DNA from: Armatimonadota bacterium
GTDB lineage: Bacteria > Armatimonadota > Fimbriimonadia > Fimbriimonadales > Fimbriimonadaceae
Direction of reading: 5' to 3'
Length of the DNA stretch: 64,000 nt
NCBI GenBank assembly: GCA_037138755.1
Contig: JBAXHT010000001.1
Location: forward strand, 1,025,805 to 1,089,804
Under the pieces are notes generated by a model, which made no database searches, had not been told where the DNA came from, and saw only the letters and a list, made by a program, of their open reading frames with translations. The translations under genes and the position numbers were made by a program. Position 1 is the first letter of the stretch. Every line of letters starts with the position of its first letter. Shown one piece after another: positions 1 to 8,277 of the stretch.

Positions 1-4
1 ACTC

Positions 5-33
5 TGGAGTGCGCGAAGCAATTCGCGCTTTTT
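5..33 (+). repeat. Single arm of REP-like repeat family, terminator-like hairpin
   Basis: Begins TGGAGTGCG and folds as GCGCGAA, loop GCAA, TTCGCGC, followed directly by TTTTT. That is the shape of an intrinsic terminator read on the plus strand. The same start and CGCTTTT end recur at 32422, 33536 and 58418, so this is probably one arm of a dispersed repeat whose partner, if any, lies left of the window. Confidence 0.6.
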
Positions 34-83
34 CTTCTGATGCGTAGGATTTACTAGACATCAAAGTTCTCAACGACTCGTGG

Positions 84-254
84 TCACTTGGATTCAGTCG
101 AGTTCTCATCGACGTTTGACTGTTGCTTTGGCTTGGAGCTTGGTCCAATACGCAAGTGATCGATTTCGATTGCGCCACCAGTTTTGAAGAACCATAAAAG
201 TGCTCCAGTCACCAAACCGGGAAAACCATACTGGATAAGTGCCGATTCGATCAT
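84..254 (-). CDS. Small single-pass membrane protein, 56 aa
   Basis: Starts MIESALIQYGFPG; residues about 11-23 are hydrophobic (FPGLVTGALLWFF) and would span the membrane once, followed by a polar tail rich in Lys, Gln, Ser and Glu. The ATG at 254 overlaps the TGA of the upstream 455-aa gene as ATGA, so translation is probably coupled and the two proteins may work together. No family is recognised. The length resembles small holin-like or regulatory membrane peptides, but nothing in the sequence shows a function. The coupling and TM segment make it more convincing than a chance ORF. Confidence 0.6.
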   Translation of the reverse strand: MIESALIQYGFPGLVTGALLWFFKTGGAIEIDHLRIGPSSKPKQQSNVDENSTESK

Positions 255-1618
255 GCCGCCACCCTTCCAGTTCGAATCACCCGCAACAGCGTCGCTAAAT
301 CCACCTGCGGCTCAGCTCCGAATGCTTCGTCAAAGTCTCGAATGTCATCAATGAAAGTGGCAACGAAGTCATCTTGAATGCACTCCCAGATACTGTCTCC
401 AGAACTCACCGCGCGCGCAAAAATTGCCAATTTGCGGCGTCTATCCAGTCGCCCAAGTCTACGCTCAACCTCAGCAATATCGACGCCTATCCTTATCGGC
501 CGATCAACGAGCTGGCAAATGAACTTCCTGAGCTTAAGGTCGTGGTTCTCAAAGCAGATAGGATCAATTTTCAGCTTTAGCCTCTCGAGTTTCTCGAGTT
601 CTATCGCGGAGGCTATTAGCCCCGGATCATCCAAACCTTCGCGGAGCTTTTCAGACAATCGTTCCTTCGAGAGGGCGATTATTGCGTGGCGGTCAAAGGA
701 GCCTAGCTCTCGGATTGCGGAGGAAATCGAAGAAACTCCATCTCGGGCAGGAAAATAGTGAATGATCGGCTTGCCCGAGGTTACGCTGTGGGTGCGGTAC
801 CATCCTCTCCCCTCCAATGCCCTAATGTAGGATTTATAGGTGTAGTCGCGAATCCCAAGATGGTCTTGAATCTCCGATGGGGACTCGCCCCGGTTGTAAG
901 CTCTAATCACTCGCTTGTAGTGCTCCGGCAATTGAGTCCAGGCCCGCAGCTGCAAGAATTCTGGCAGTGCGTCCTTTATATAGTTAGCGATTCTAATCCT
1001 GCGTTGTGACAGGACCAAACACTGTTCTTCGGAAAGATCCTCCTTTCCGAGGAGTCGCTTTTTACCGCGGGTCTTCCCCCATATGCCTTCCGCGAATATC
1101 TCGCGACCAGTGCGACGATCTTTGTGGGGAACAAGCTCAAATTCGGGAACATAGCCAGGATTGACGATGTAAGAGGCCAAGTCAGTTTTACCAATAAACT
1201 CCACTTTGTACCGTGCAGATTGTGCGCGCAAATCTCCGACTTCAAGTCCCAAGAAGACAGTTGCTTGCTGGGACACCTCTAGTGGCAAGCCTACTCGGCC
1301 CAGTTCTTGACTAAAACGTTCCAGGTCACGATCCATGTTTGGTGTTTTTGGGTCGGAGATTTCCCTTTTCAGACGAAGTTCAGTCCGCCTGATCCGAGTT
1401 GCGTAGGTCAGAATGCGCCAGAAGAATGTCTCTCTTGTGGCTGCTTTTCCGTGCTTGCTTAGTTTGCCTTCGCGGTACTGGTAGTCCAAGAGCAAAACTC
1501 TTGCAGTTTGCAAGACTTCTTCCTTTTCGGTGGGGATGATTTTTTGACCTTCGTAGGTCCCCCAATAGCTAGAAGCAACTGCTTCGAGAGTGTTGATGTC
1601 ACGTTCAATAGGTAGCAT
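251..1618 (-). CDS. Hypothetical protein with internal HTH-like segment, 455 aa
   Basis: A long soluble protein with no signal peptide or membrane segment. Residues about 228-275 (from LPEHYKRVIRAYNRGESPSEI) resemble a sigma-region-4 or resolvase-type helix-turn-helix, which suggests nucleic-acid binding. The flanking parts are rich in Arg, Lys and Glu and helical in character. No catalytic motif is recognised. It is the first gene of a two-gene unit with a 56-aa membrane protein that overlaps its stop codon. The neighbourhood (a long gene-poor leader and a repeat arm at the left edge) looks more accessory than the rest of the window. Function is unknown. Confidence 0.7.
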   Translation of the reverse strand: MLPIERDINTLEAVASSYWGTYEGQKIIPTEKEEVLQTARVLLLDYQYREGKLSKHGKAATRETFFWRILTYATRIRRTELRLKREISDPKTPNMDRDLERFSQELGRVGLPLEVSQQATVFLGLEVGDLRAQSARYKVEFIGKTDLASYIVNPGYVPEFELVPHKDRRTGREIFAEGIWGKTRGKKRLLGKEDLSEEQCLVLSQRRIRIANYIKDALPEFLQLRAWTQLPEHYKRVIRAYNRGESPSEIQDHLGIRDYTYKSYIRALEGRGWYRTHSVTSGKPIIHYFPARDGVSSISSAIRELGSFDRHAIIALSKERLSEKLREGLDDPGLIASAIELEKLERLKLKIDPICFENHDLKLRKFICQLVDRPIRIGVDIAEVERRLGRLDRRRKLAIFARAVSSGDSIWECIQDDFVATFIDDIRDFDEAFGAEPQVDLATLLRVIRTGRVAA

Positions 1619-2483
1619 TTTTCTCGGGGAAGGATCTGCTCCTTCAATGATACATAAAGTTCAGTTGGTTGCCTGGGTCCATCTTTCCTACCCCTCATAG
1701 GAAATTTTTGATTTTTAGCCGTAAGAAGCATCCCCTGGTTGCGGATGCCAATCGAATAGCCTCTTGAGTCCAGAGGTTGAGATTCCCCGAGCAAACGATT
1801 TGATGCCTCCGCTATCGCACAGTGGTGGCGAAGACGACCAGCCTTCTCCAAGCCGCACGCCAACAAAACTTCTCAGCCGTGAACCTACCGAGACACCACC
1901 ACCCGCCCACCAAACAAAAAGAACAAAACCCGCCCCGCCAAAATTCCACCGAGCGAAGCGAGTCCAAGCTCCCAGACAAGCCACCAAACCCGGACTACCA
2001 CTCAAACGGGGCTGCGGTGGGTGGGAACCGGCGCGATCGGAACGATCGCGCCAAAAGCAAATTGCAGGTTGACAAACCCCGGGTTTCGTTGCCTATATGT
2101 AGATGGATAATTTCTGCAGGCCACGCGCGGGACATCCCGAGCAAGTCAGGACATCTCACCAGCCCCTCAGATGTTTGAGCAAAGCGACGAAAAGGCCCAA
2201 CTTCCAACTTCCGGGCCTACCCACCCCTACCCACCTTTCTTCATAAAGCCGAACACCGTTGAACCTGACTACCCACCAAAATGCGTCGCAGTTCTCTTCC
2301 CAAAAGGAACCGAAACCAGAATTCCGGAAGTCAAACTCCTGTCCCCACTTGTCCCCACCAAAATCGAAAAGTGAGCATCCATTTGAACCCAATGTCCCCA
2401 GCAAAACGCGTCGCAGTTCTCTCTCCCACCGAAAAGCGAAGAACCAATAACGAAATGCCGAAACAAGCGTTAAACTAAATGAG
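1619..2483. other. Gene-poor stretch of about 860 bp
   Basis: No convincing gene: the ORFs here have low-complexity Pro/Thr/Arg-rich translations and no coherent start. The part next to the 455-aa gene contains two hairpins on the minus strand (CCTCT/AGAGG near 1760 and GCATCC/GGATGC near 1730), possibly a structured leader. A perfect 9-bp inverted repeat lies at 2030-2052. A near-identical motif, GCGTCGCAGTTCTCT, occurs twice about 124 bp apart, at 2283 and 2407. The plus strand from about 1860 to 2480 is strikingly rich in A and C. Confidence 0.5.
2030..2052. repeat. Perfect 9-bp inverted repeat, 5-nt spacer
   Basis: GGCGCGATC, spacer GGAAC, GATCGCGCC. No T-tract follows on either strand, so it is not a classical terminator. 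It could be an operator or simple hairpin in the gene-poor region. Confidence 0.5.
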
Positions 2484-3443
2484 ATGCGACGGTTTTACTG
2501 GCTCCCGCTCATTGCCCTCGCCGGCTGCGGTGGAACAAACACCAATGACGGTGCCCAGGCATACAACCGCTCGGGATCGTACGCCGAGACTCCAATTGCG
2601 CCCGGAGTCTCTGGCTACGCCAACGAGATCCTCGCCGTCAGCGCCTTCATCAACGCCGCCGAAATCAAAGACGCCACCGGAGTCAACCGAGTCATCAACG
2701 GGCTCAAAAAACTCCCGATCATCCCCAAGCGGGTCTTCCTTCTCGGAGCAACCGCTACCAACGCCGAATGGTGGAAAAAGCCCCTAGAAGATGCCAAAAT
2801 CTCCGTCGTCCCCGTAGTGGGAGACAAAGAAGAAGGCTGGGATAAAGTCGTCAAAACCCTGGGAGTTGGCAAGCTGCTGAGCAACGGGCCAAAAGACGGC
2901 GGCGTTAACGCTGACGGCCTCAAGGCTGATCAGACGAAACTCTCGTCACAATTCGTCGCCGAAGGAATCCGGTTCGTGGTCGTCAACACCGACACCCCGC
3001 TCAAAGCCGAAAAACCCGGCTCCGTCCCCGGCCTCTGGCTCAAAGGCGCCGTCGAAGCCGCGAAAGAAAACACCGTCGTCATCGGCTGGCGATCGCTCAG
3101 CCCGCTCGGCGAAAAAGACGAGACGCCCGTGATCGCCGCCCCCGGCGCGCTCGGAAAAGCGACCAAAGTCGTCGCCTGGGTCTCATCCTCAGCCGTCGCC
3201 CCGCTGGCAAAGAAGCTGACCGACAAAGGCCCCGTCTCCCTTGCCGTCGGCGGAGGAACCGGAGAAGACAAACTCCCCCACGTCGGCCTGATCGAAGTCA
3301 AAAAGGACGGAACCCTAACCGCCCGGGTCGCAAAACTAAACGAAACTTCTCTGGCAACAACAGTCCTAGAAGCCTCCCTCTGGGCACCAGCACCGAAGGT
3401 GGCACAACCCGCAGCCAAACCCGCCCAGCCAATCAAAAAGTGA
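2484..3443 (+). CDS. Lipoprotein with degenerate metallophosphoesterase-like fold, 319 aa
   Basis: The N-terminus MRRFYWLPLIALAGC is a lipoprotein signal with lipobox LAGC (Cys15), so the protein is probably anchored on the outer side of the inner membrane or in the outer membrane. The body follows the order of calcineurin-like phosphoesterases: VPVVGDKEEGW (109-119) where the family has VPVVGNHD, FVVVNTD (164-170), VVIGWRSL (198-205) where GHxP is expected, and WVSSSAVA (232-239) where GHxH is expected. The metal ligands are therefore absent, implying a pseudoenzyme if the fold assignment is right. The C-terminus is Pro/Ala/Lys-rich. It overlaps the glycerate kinase start (GTGA). The fold call is inference; export is well supported. 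Confidence 0.75.
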   Translation: MRRFYWLPLIALAGCGGTNTNDGAQAYNRSGSYAETPIAPGVSGYANEILAVSAFINAAEIKDATGVNRVINGLKKLPIIPKRVFLLGATATNAEWWKKPLEDAKISVVPVVGDKEEGWDKVVKTLGVGKLLSNGPKDGGVNADGLKADQTKLSSQFVAEGIRFVVVNTDTPLKAEKPGSVPGLWLKGAVEAAKENTVVIGWRSLSPLGEKDETPVIAAPGALGKATKVVAWVSSSAVAPLAKKLTDKGPVSLAVGGGTGEDKLPHVGLIEVKKDGTLTARVAKLNETSLATTVLEASLWAPAPKVAQPAAKPAQPIKK

Positions 3444-4486
3444 AAATCCTCGTCGCACCCAATGCGTTCAAAGGAACCCACTCCTCAGTCGAAGTCGCCC
3501 AAACCTGGGCCGGAGTCCTCGGCGAGAAACACGAGGTCCAAACCCTCGCTCTGAGCGACGGCGGCGACGGCTTCCTCGACGCCATCCACTTCCTCATCCC
3601 CGAACTCTCCCGCCGAACCAGCCTCGTCACCGGCCCTTACCCCGAACAGCGCGTCAACGCCGACTGGCTCTGGGACGCCAGCAACAACATCGCCTACATC
3701 GAAGTCGCCCAAGCCTGCGGCCTCACCCGCGCCACCCAGCCGCTCAGGCCACTCGAAGCAACGAGCTACGGTGTCGGCGAGCTAATCCTCGCCGCCCAAA
3801 GTGCTGGAGCCGTAGACATCTACCTCGGTCTCGGCGGAACCGCCTCAACCGACGCCGGCACCGGAGCCCTCCGCGCCCTCGGCTGGAACTTCGTCAACGA
3901 AGCTGGCCATGACATCGGCCATGACCTGACCAGCCTCAACCGAATGATCGTAGGCGGATCAAAGCCGCCCGAGCTAAACCTAATGACCGACGTCACCAAC
4001 CCGCTCCTCGGCGATCAGGGCGCGGCCATCATCTTTGCTCCTCAAAAAGGAGCGAACCCGCAGGAGGTCCAACGACTGGAAGCCCGCCTCGCCGCCTTCT
4101 GGCTCATCGCGCGAGACCAGTTCAACATGAACCTCTCCTTCCCCGGCAGCGGTGCAGCGGGCGGACTCGCCGCTGGACTTTCGCTCACCGGCCAAGCCCA
4201 CCTCGGCTCCGGCTTCGACCTCATCGCCGACCTCGGTGATTTGGAAGCCAAGATGCGCTGGGCGGACTTGGTCGTCACTGGTGAAGGTGCCTTCGACTCG
4301 CAGTCAATGATGGGAAAAGCTACCGGCCGAGTCATCTCTCTGGCTCAGAGCCAGAGAAAGAGAACAGCAGTCATCGCCGGAAGCATCGCGCCCGGCTCGC
4401 TTCCGCTGGTCGACTTTTCCGTCAGCCTCACGGGCCAATCAATTCGCGATGGCGCAGTCGAGCTGTCAAGCCAACTCGGACTCTGA
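3440..4486 (+). CDS. Glycerate kinase, GckA/GlxK family (348 aa)
   Basis: Phosphorylates D-glycerate with ATP to 2-phosphoglycerate (2-kinase type) in the cytoplasm, feeding glycerate into glycolysis. It shows the family's MKILVAPNAFKGT start, SDGGDGF (about 34-40), GLGGTASTDAG (about 131-141) and VVTGEGAFDSQSMMGKA near residue 280; 348 aa is slightly shorter than the usual 370-380. The start is GTG at 3440, overlapping the stop of the lipoprotein, so the two are probably co-transcribed. The 3' end overlaps the convergent MFS gene by 21 bp. The family is recognised with confidence; whether the product is 2- or 3-phosphoglycerate cannot be seen. Confidence 0.92.
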   Translation: MKILVAPNAFKGTHSSVEVAQTWAGVLGEKHEVQTLALSDGGDGFLDAIHFLIPELSRRTSLVTGPYPEQRVNADWLWDASNNIAYIEVAQACGLTRATQPLRPLEATSYGVGELILAAQSAGAVDIYLGLGGTASTDAGTGALRALGWNFVNEAGHDIGHDLTSLNRMIVGGSKPPELNLMTDVTNPLLGDQGAAIIFAPQKGANPQEVQRLEARLAAFWLIARDQFNMNLSFPGSGAAGGLAAGLSLTGQAHLGSGFDLIADLGDLEAKMRWADLVVTGEGAFDSQSMMGKATGRVISLAQSQRKRTAVIAGSIAPGSLPLVDFSVSLTGQSIRDGAVELSSQLGL

Positions 4487-5626
4487 CGGTGTTCGCTTCG
4501 CTTTCGCTAGGAAAGGAAGCGTTGGCAACAGAAGCAAGGCCGCGACGAAAATCGCGTCCTTCGCCGTTCGCAGCTTGCCGATCGTACCGACCATCGGTCC
4601 CCCAGCGATCTCGCCGAGGCTGTGGGCCTGGCCTCCGAAGCTGAGCAAAGTCGCCCGATTCTCGCTAGGGGCATTGAGGTTGATCCAGGTTTTGATAAGC
4701 GGTTCGATACCTCGACGCAGTGCGCGGCTGACGACGAAGAGAGCTGCGCCGATCCAGATGGACTGAGACAGGGCGAAGCCGGCGATGGTGCAAATCAGGA
4801 CGACAGTCATGGCCGTCAGTGCGCTTGCAATTGACGAGGAGTTGTCCGTTTTGACGCGAAGTTGAACTTGCTTGTTGACGAACATGCCTCCCAAAATCGC
4901 TGCGGTCGAGAACACCGGCCACCAGAAGTCGGTACCAAACGAGCCGACTGCTGGCAGTTGATTGAGGTCCATGATCGCCTTGTTCCAGAGGCGGTCAAAC
5001 CCTTCGGATGCCAGGCCATAGAAGACCGAAACCGCAAGAATCAGAAGCAGAATCTTGGACTTCTGAACCAACTTGTACCCTTCTCGGAATGTCGCCCAAA
5101 AGTGCCTCTGCTCGTCCGATTTGTGAAAGCCTTTCTCGCTCATCGTGGCAAAAGCGACGAATGCAAAGCACATGAAACCGAGTCCGCTCGCCATCATCAC
5201 GGCGGGTAGAGAGACGAGAGTGAACAGGACGGCGATCCAGGCTCCGATGATTCTTCCGATAAATGAAGACTGCTGGCCCTTCAGGAAAGCGGTTCCCGAA
5301 TCGACCCCTGGATCAGAATGGGGTAGCTCGTCCGCTACCCAGGCGTCATGCGCCCCTGACACAAACGTCTCGCCGAACCCAAGAAGAAGTTGGGCGCAGA
5401 TCACGACCCAAGCAACCGGGAAGAGCCCTTCGACAAAGAAGCCCAGCCCAAGAATGAACCAACCAACCGAGGCACTCAGCCGTCGGCTCACCAGGTCGGC
5501 GACCACACCTGTTGGCACCTCGAAGCACATGATCGAGACCTCATAGAGCGTGCCCATAAACACGACCATAAAGTTGTCGAATCCTACCGTTTTGATATGA
5601 AAAACCACATGCATCGTCCAGGCCAT
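4466..5626 (-). CDS. MFS transporter, about 12 TM segments (5' end probably extends further)
   Basis: A major facilitator protein with the EVPTGVVADLVSRRLS signature of the TM2-TM3 loop and hydrophobic helices throughout. It follows the beta-mannosidase gene on the same strand and probably imports sugar, though the substrate is unknown. The first ATG in frame falls in the middle of predicted TM1. The frame stays open upstream to about 5695 and encodes SALNTYQRNCFVEGLLFS, which looks like the missing start of TM1, but holds no ATG, GTG or TTG. A Shine-Dalgarno-like AGAGGT lies about 11 nt before an in-frame ATC at 5686. Either a rare start codon or a sequence error is likely. Confidence 0.85.
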   Translation of the reverse strand: MAWTMHVVFHIKTVGFDNFMVVFMGTLYEVSIMCFEVPTGVVADLVSRRLSASVGWFILGLGFFVEGLFPVAWVVICAQLLLGFGETFVSGAHDAWVADELPHSDPGVDSGTAFLKGQQSSFIGRIIGAWIAVLFTLVSLPAVMMASGLGFMCFAFVAFATMSEKGFHKSDEQRHFWATFREGYKLVQKSKILLLILAVSVFYGLASEGFDRLWNKAIMDLNQLPAVGSFGTDFWWPVFSTAAILGGMFVNKQVQLRVKTDNSSSIASALTAMTVVLICTIAGFALSQSIWIGAALFVVSRALRRGIEPLIKTWINLNAPSENRATLLSFGGQAHSLGEIAGGPMVGTIGKLRTAKDAIFVAALLLLPTLPFLAKAKRTPSESELA

Positions 5627-5701
5627 GCTGAATAGCAGGCCTTCGACGAAGCAATTACGTTGATAGGTGTTAAGCGCGGATCGGATTTGGCTAGGCTACC
5701 T

Positions 5702-8179
5702 CTACTCCAGCGGCGACCGCGTCATCTGCGTTCCATGCTGCCCAGCGAGCGACCTTGCCTCGAAGTAGGCGATTGGTCCGCCGACTCGGAAGTAATAGAC
5801 CCCTGGTTCGGTGATCGTTACGAAGTTATCGTCGAATACCCCGGTGTCTCCATCGACCGAAAGCATGAGATCGACCACCGGATGGTCGATACGGATCGCG
5901 AAGTAGGTTCCCTCGCCAACTTCGTCTTTGGCGATGTTGTTCGAGCCGACGATCGTTTGTGGATTCGCCAAACGTGCCTCTTTCGGCTCCGACAGCAGGT
6001 GCCAGGTGGGAGCCGCGAAGTTGCCTTCGAGCCAGAGAATGGTCTCTGGAACCGAGCATCCCGTCAGGTCGATTTCTCCTGCGACGCCACGCTGGCCAGG
6101 TTCGGAGTCAAACTCGATTTCTCCACTTCGAACAATGTCACCAGTAAGCAAATTGATCAGTCGATACTCGACGAAGAACGGCGGTAGCTCGTCGTAGTCG
6201 TCTTCGTTTCGGTCGTCAACAAAGTGAACCTTGACTGTCTCCTTGACTCGTTCGACAGAAAACAGAGTCTCCCCGTAAAGCCGGCGCAGTTCTTGGGCCG
6301 CGGCCTTGTAGCGTCCACTCGAATCAATAACTGCCCAGCTCTGGACGGGCCAAATGTCGTTCAACTGCCAGATCAATGATCCTCGACAGAACGCGTTCCG
6401 GCGGAAGTGCTCCACGCCCATGCGGAGTGCATCGCGCTGGTTGAGCTGAGAGTAGTAGGTCCAGTCTTCTAGCGATTGGCTCTTTGGATAGTGAAGCTCG
6501 ACGTAGCCGACGAAGGTCGAATACCCCTTACGAGTCTTGTCATGCCATCGCACGGCTGGACTCTGGTAGTCCCAATCCTCGTCGCTAATCGTGTCTTCCC
6601 ACAGAGCGAGCGAGCAAGATGAAGCGAATCCGTATTCCGAGCTAAAACGGGCCTCGGAATCCAGGTAGTATTTCCAATCTCCGCGGCCGTGCCAAGCGTC
6701 CCAGTAGTGCGAGTCGCCGATTTTTCCGCCGTTGGCGTCGGGTTCGGAGTCGCCACACGGTGAGGTATGGATATAACTCGTTTCCGGGTTCAGGGCGGAC
6801 ACGACGGAAGGGAACAGCTTATCGTAAAGGTTTTCGCCGTAGAATCGCGGCGGGTGTTGACCGCCCTTCCAGGTCCACTTCTGCTGCCACATCTGTAGGT
6901 TCTCGTTGTTCCCGCACCAAAGCGCGAGCGAGGCGTGGTGTCGGAGGCGCTTGACGTTGAATTCGGCTTCTGGACGAATCTGTTCTTGCCACTCCTGAGT
7001 GTCTGGGTAATAGGCACAGGCCTGCGGGAAGTCCTGCCAGACCATGATTCCGAGCTCGTCGCAGATCTCGTAAAACTCGTCCATCTCATACATTCCGCCG
7101 CCCCAAATGCGGAGCATGTTGGAACCGAGATCGAGTGCTTGGTAGAGCCGCTCCTCGTACCTCTCGCGCGTGATTGCGGATGGGAAGGAATAGTCCGGAA
7201 TCCAGTTGAAGCCCTTGGCGTAAATCTTTCGACCGTTGACTTCGAACTCGAACGACTCGCCAATCTCATCCTTCTGCCGAAGCAACTTGATGTTCCGGAA
7301 TCCGACCTTGATCGTCTTGATGTCCAAATAGACATTCTCGTTGTCCCCTTCGGGCACGCCTGCGCTGAGTTCGAATAGCGGCTGCTCGCCTGCTCCGATC
7401 GGCCACCAAAGCTCGGGCTGTTCGATTCGGAAAATGCCGTCCGCAGATTCGTACGTCACATCGTCGATCTCGAGCCAATAATGGATCGTCGCCGGACCTT
7501 CGGTCTCGCCGTGCGCTGTCAAGGTGACCGAGCCGTCCTCGTGCCACTCTTGTGTGGCACTCAAATGACTCACACGCGAGGCAAACTCGACAAGGCGAAT
7601 CGGCCGCCAGACGCCGCAACTGACGAGTCTCGGACCCCAATCCCAGCCGTACATGCACTGAATCTTGCGAACGAATGAGCGCTCCTCAAACCTCTCGACG
7701 TACTCGGGAAGCCCTTCCTTTTTGAAGAACTCAGCTTGGCGCTCCAGCCCGACTCGGATTGCCGAAGCGAAATCGATTCGCAACTCATTATCGCCTTCGA
7801 TCAGATGGTCGGTGACGTCTACCTCAAGAGCGACAAACATATTGTCATGTGAGGCGATCTCTTTGCCGTTAAGAGAAACTTTGCAGATGGTGTCTAGGCC
7901 TTCGAAGACCAGCTTTCGCGAAGGCGATCCTTCTTTAGGCTCCCAGTAGAACGTTGTTCTGTAGCTCCAATCAGTCTCGTCAACCCACTGAACGCCGTAC
8001 TCGTTCATGCGCTCGTGAGGGTGAGGAATGATGCCGTGCTGCATCAAATCGAGGTGAACATGCCCCGGAACGACCGCTTCGAGCCACTCAGGATTGCTGT
8101 ATCCCAGCGTCGAACCAGGTACATCGTGCTTGGTTTCAATAAATTCCCAGCCTTCGTGGAGATAAGTCTCAAAGAGCAT
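5702..8179 (-). CDS. Beta-mannosidase, GH2 family (825 aa)
   Basis: Hydrolyses terminal beta-D-mannose from manno-oligosaccharides or N-glycan-type chains with retention of configuration. Sugar-binding and immunoglobulin-like domains occupy roughly residues 1-300 and the TIM-barrel roughly 310-600. The acid/base is Glu426 in WCGNNE and the nucleophile is Glu515 in SSEYGF; KGFNWIPDY (322-330) and MLRIWGGGMYEMDEFYE are typical of family members. No signal peptide is evident, so it probably acts in the cytoplasm on imported oligosaccharide. It is immediately upstream of an MFS transporter on the same strand, suggesting an uptake-and-hydrolysis pair. Confidence 0.93.
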   Translation of the reverse strand: MLFETYLHEGWEFIETKHDVPGSTLGYSNPEWLEAVVPGHVHLDLMQHGIIPHPHERMNEYGVQWVDETDWSYRTTFYWEPKEGSPSRKLVFEGLDTICKVSLNGKEIASHDNMFVALEVDVTDHLIEGDNELRIDFASAIRVGLERQAEFFKKEGLPEYVERFEERSFVRKIQCMYGWDWGPRLVSCGVWRPIRLVEFASRVSHLSATQEWHEDGSVTLTAHGETEGPATIHYWLEIDDVTYESADGIFRIEQPELWWPIGAGEQPLFELSAGVPEGDNENVYLDIKTIKVGFRNIKLLRQKDEIGESFEFEVNGRKIYAKGFNWIPDYSFPSAITRERYEERLYQALDLGSNMLRIWGGGMYEMDEFYEICDELGIMVWQDFPQACAYYPDTQEWQEQIRPEAEFNVKRLRHHASLALWCGNNENLQMWQQKWTWKGGQHPPRFYGENLYDKLFPSVVSALNPETSYIHTSPCGDSEPDANGGKIGDSHYWDAWHGRGDWKYYLDSEARFSSEYGFASSCSLALWEDTISDEDWDYQSPAVRWHDKTRKGYSTFVGYVELHYPKSQSLEDWTYYSQLNQRDALRMGVEHFRRNAFCRGSLIWQLNDIWPVQSWAVIDSSGRYKAAAQELRRLYGETLFSVERVKETVKVHFVDDRNEDDYDELPPFFVEYRLINLLTGDIVRSGEIEFDSEPGQRGVAGEIDLTGCSVPETILWLEGNFAAPTWHLLSEPKEARLANPQTIVGSNNIAKDEVGEGTYFAIRIDHPVVDLMLSVDGDTGVFDDNFVTITEPGVYYFRVGGPIAYFEARSLAGQHGTQMTRSPLE

Positions 8180-8224
8180 TGAATAGAAGTGTACCGAGTG
8201 ATGTAAGGGTATATTGGTTCACCT

Positions 8225-8272
8225 AAACAAAAAGAATCCCGCTTTCAGTTAACTTGCCTGGAAGCGGGATTT
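8225..8272 (-). terminator. Rho-independent terminator of the GapN-like gene
   Basis: On the minus strand AATCCCGCTT pairs with AAGCGGGATT (10 bp), followed by CTTTTTGTTT. It begins 6 bp after the stop of the dehydrogenase gene. Confidence 0.85.
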
Positions 8273-8277
8273 GTTGG

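Noticed and set aside
1459-2178. Several ORFs of 96-135 aa across the start of the gene-poor region
   Set aside because: Low-complexity or mutually overlapping translations in several frames, no ribosome sites, and overlap with the 455-aa gene.
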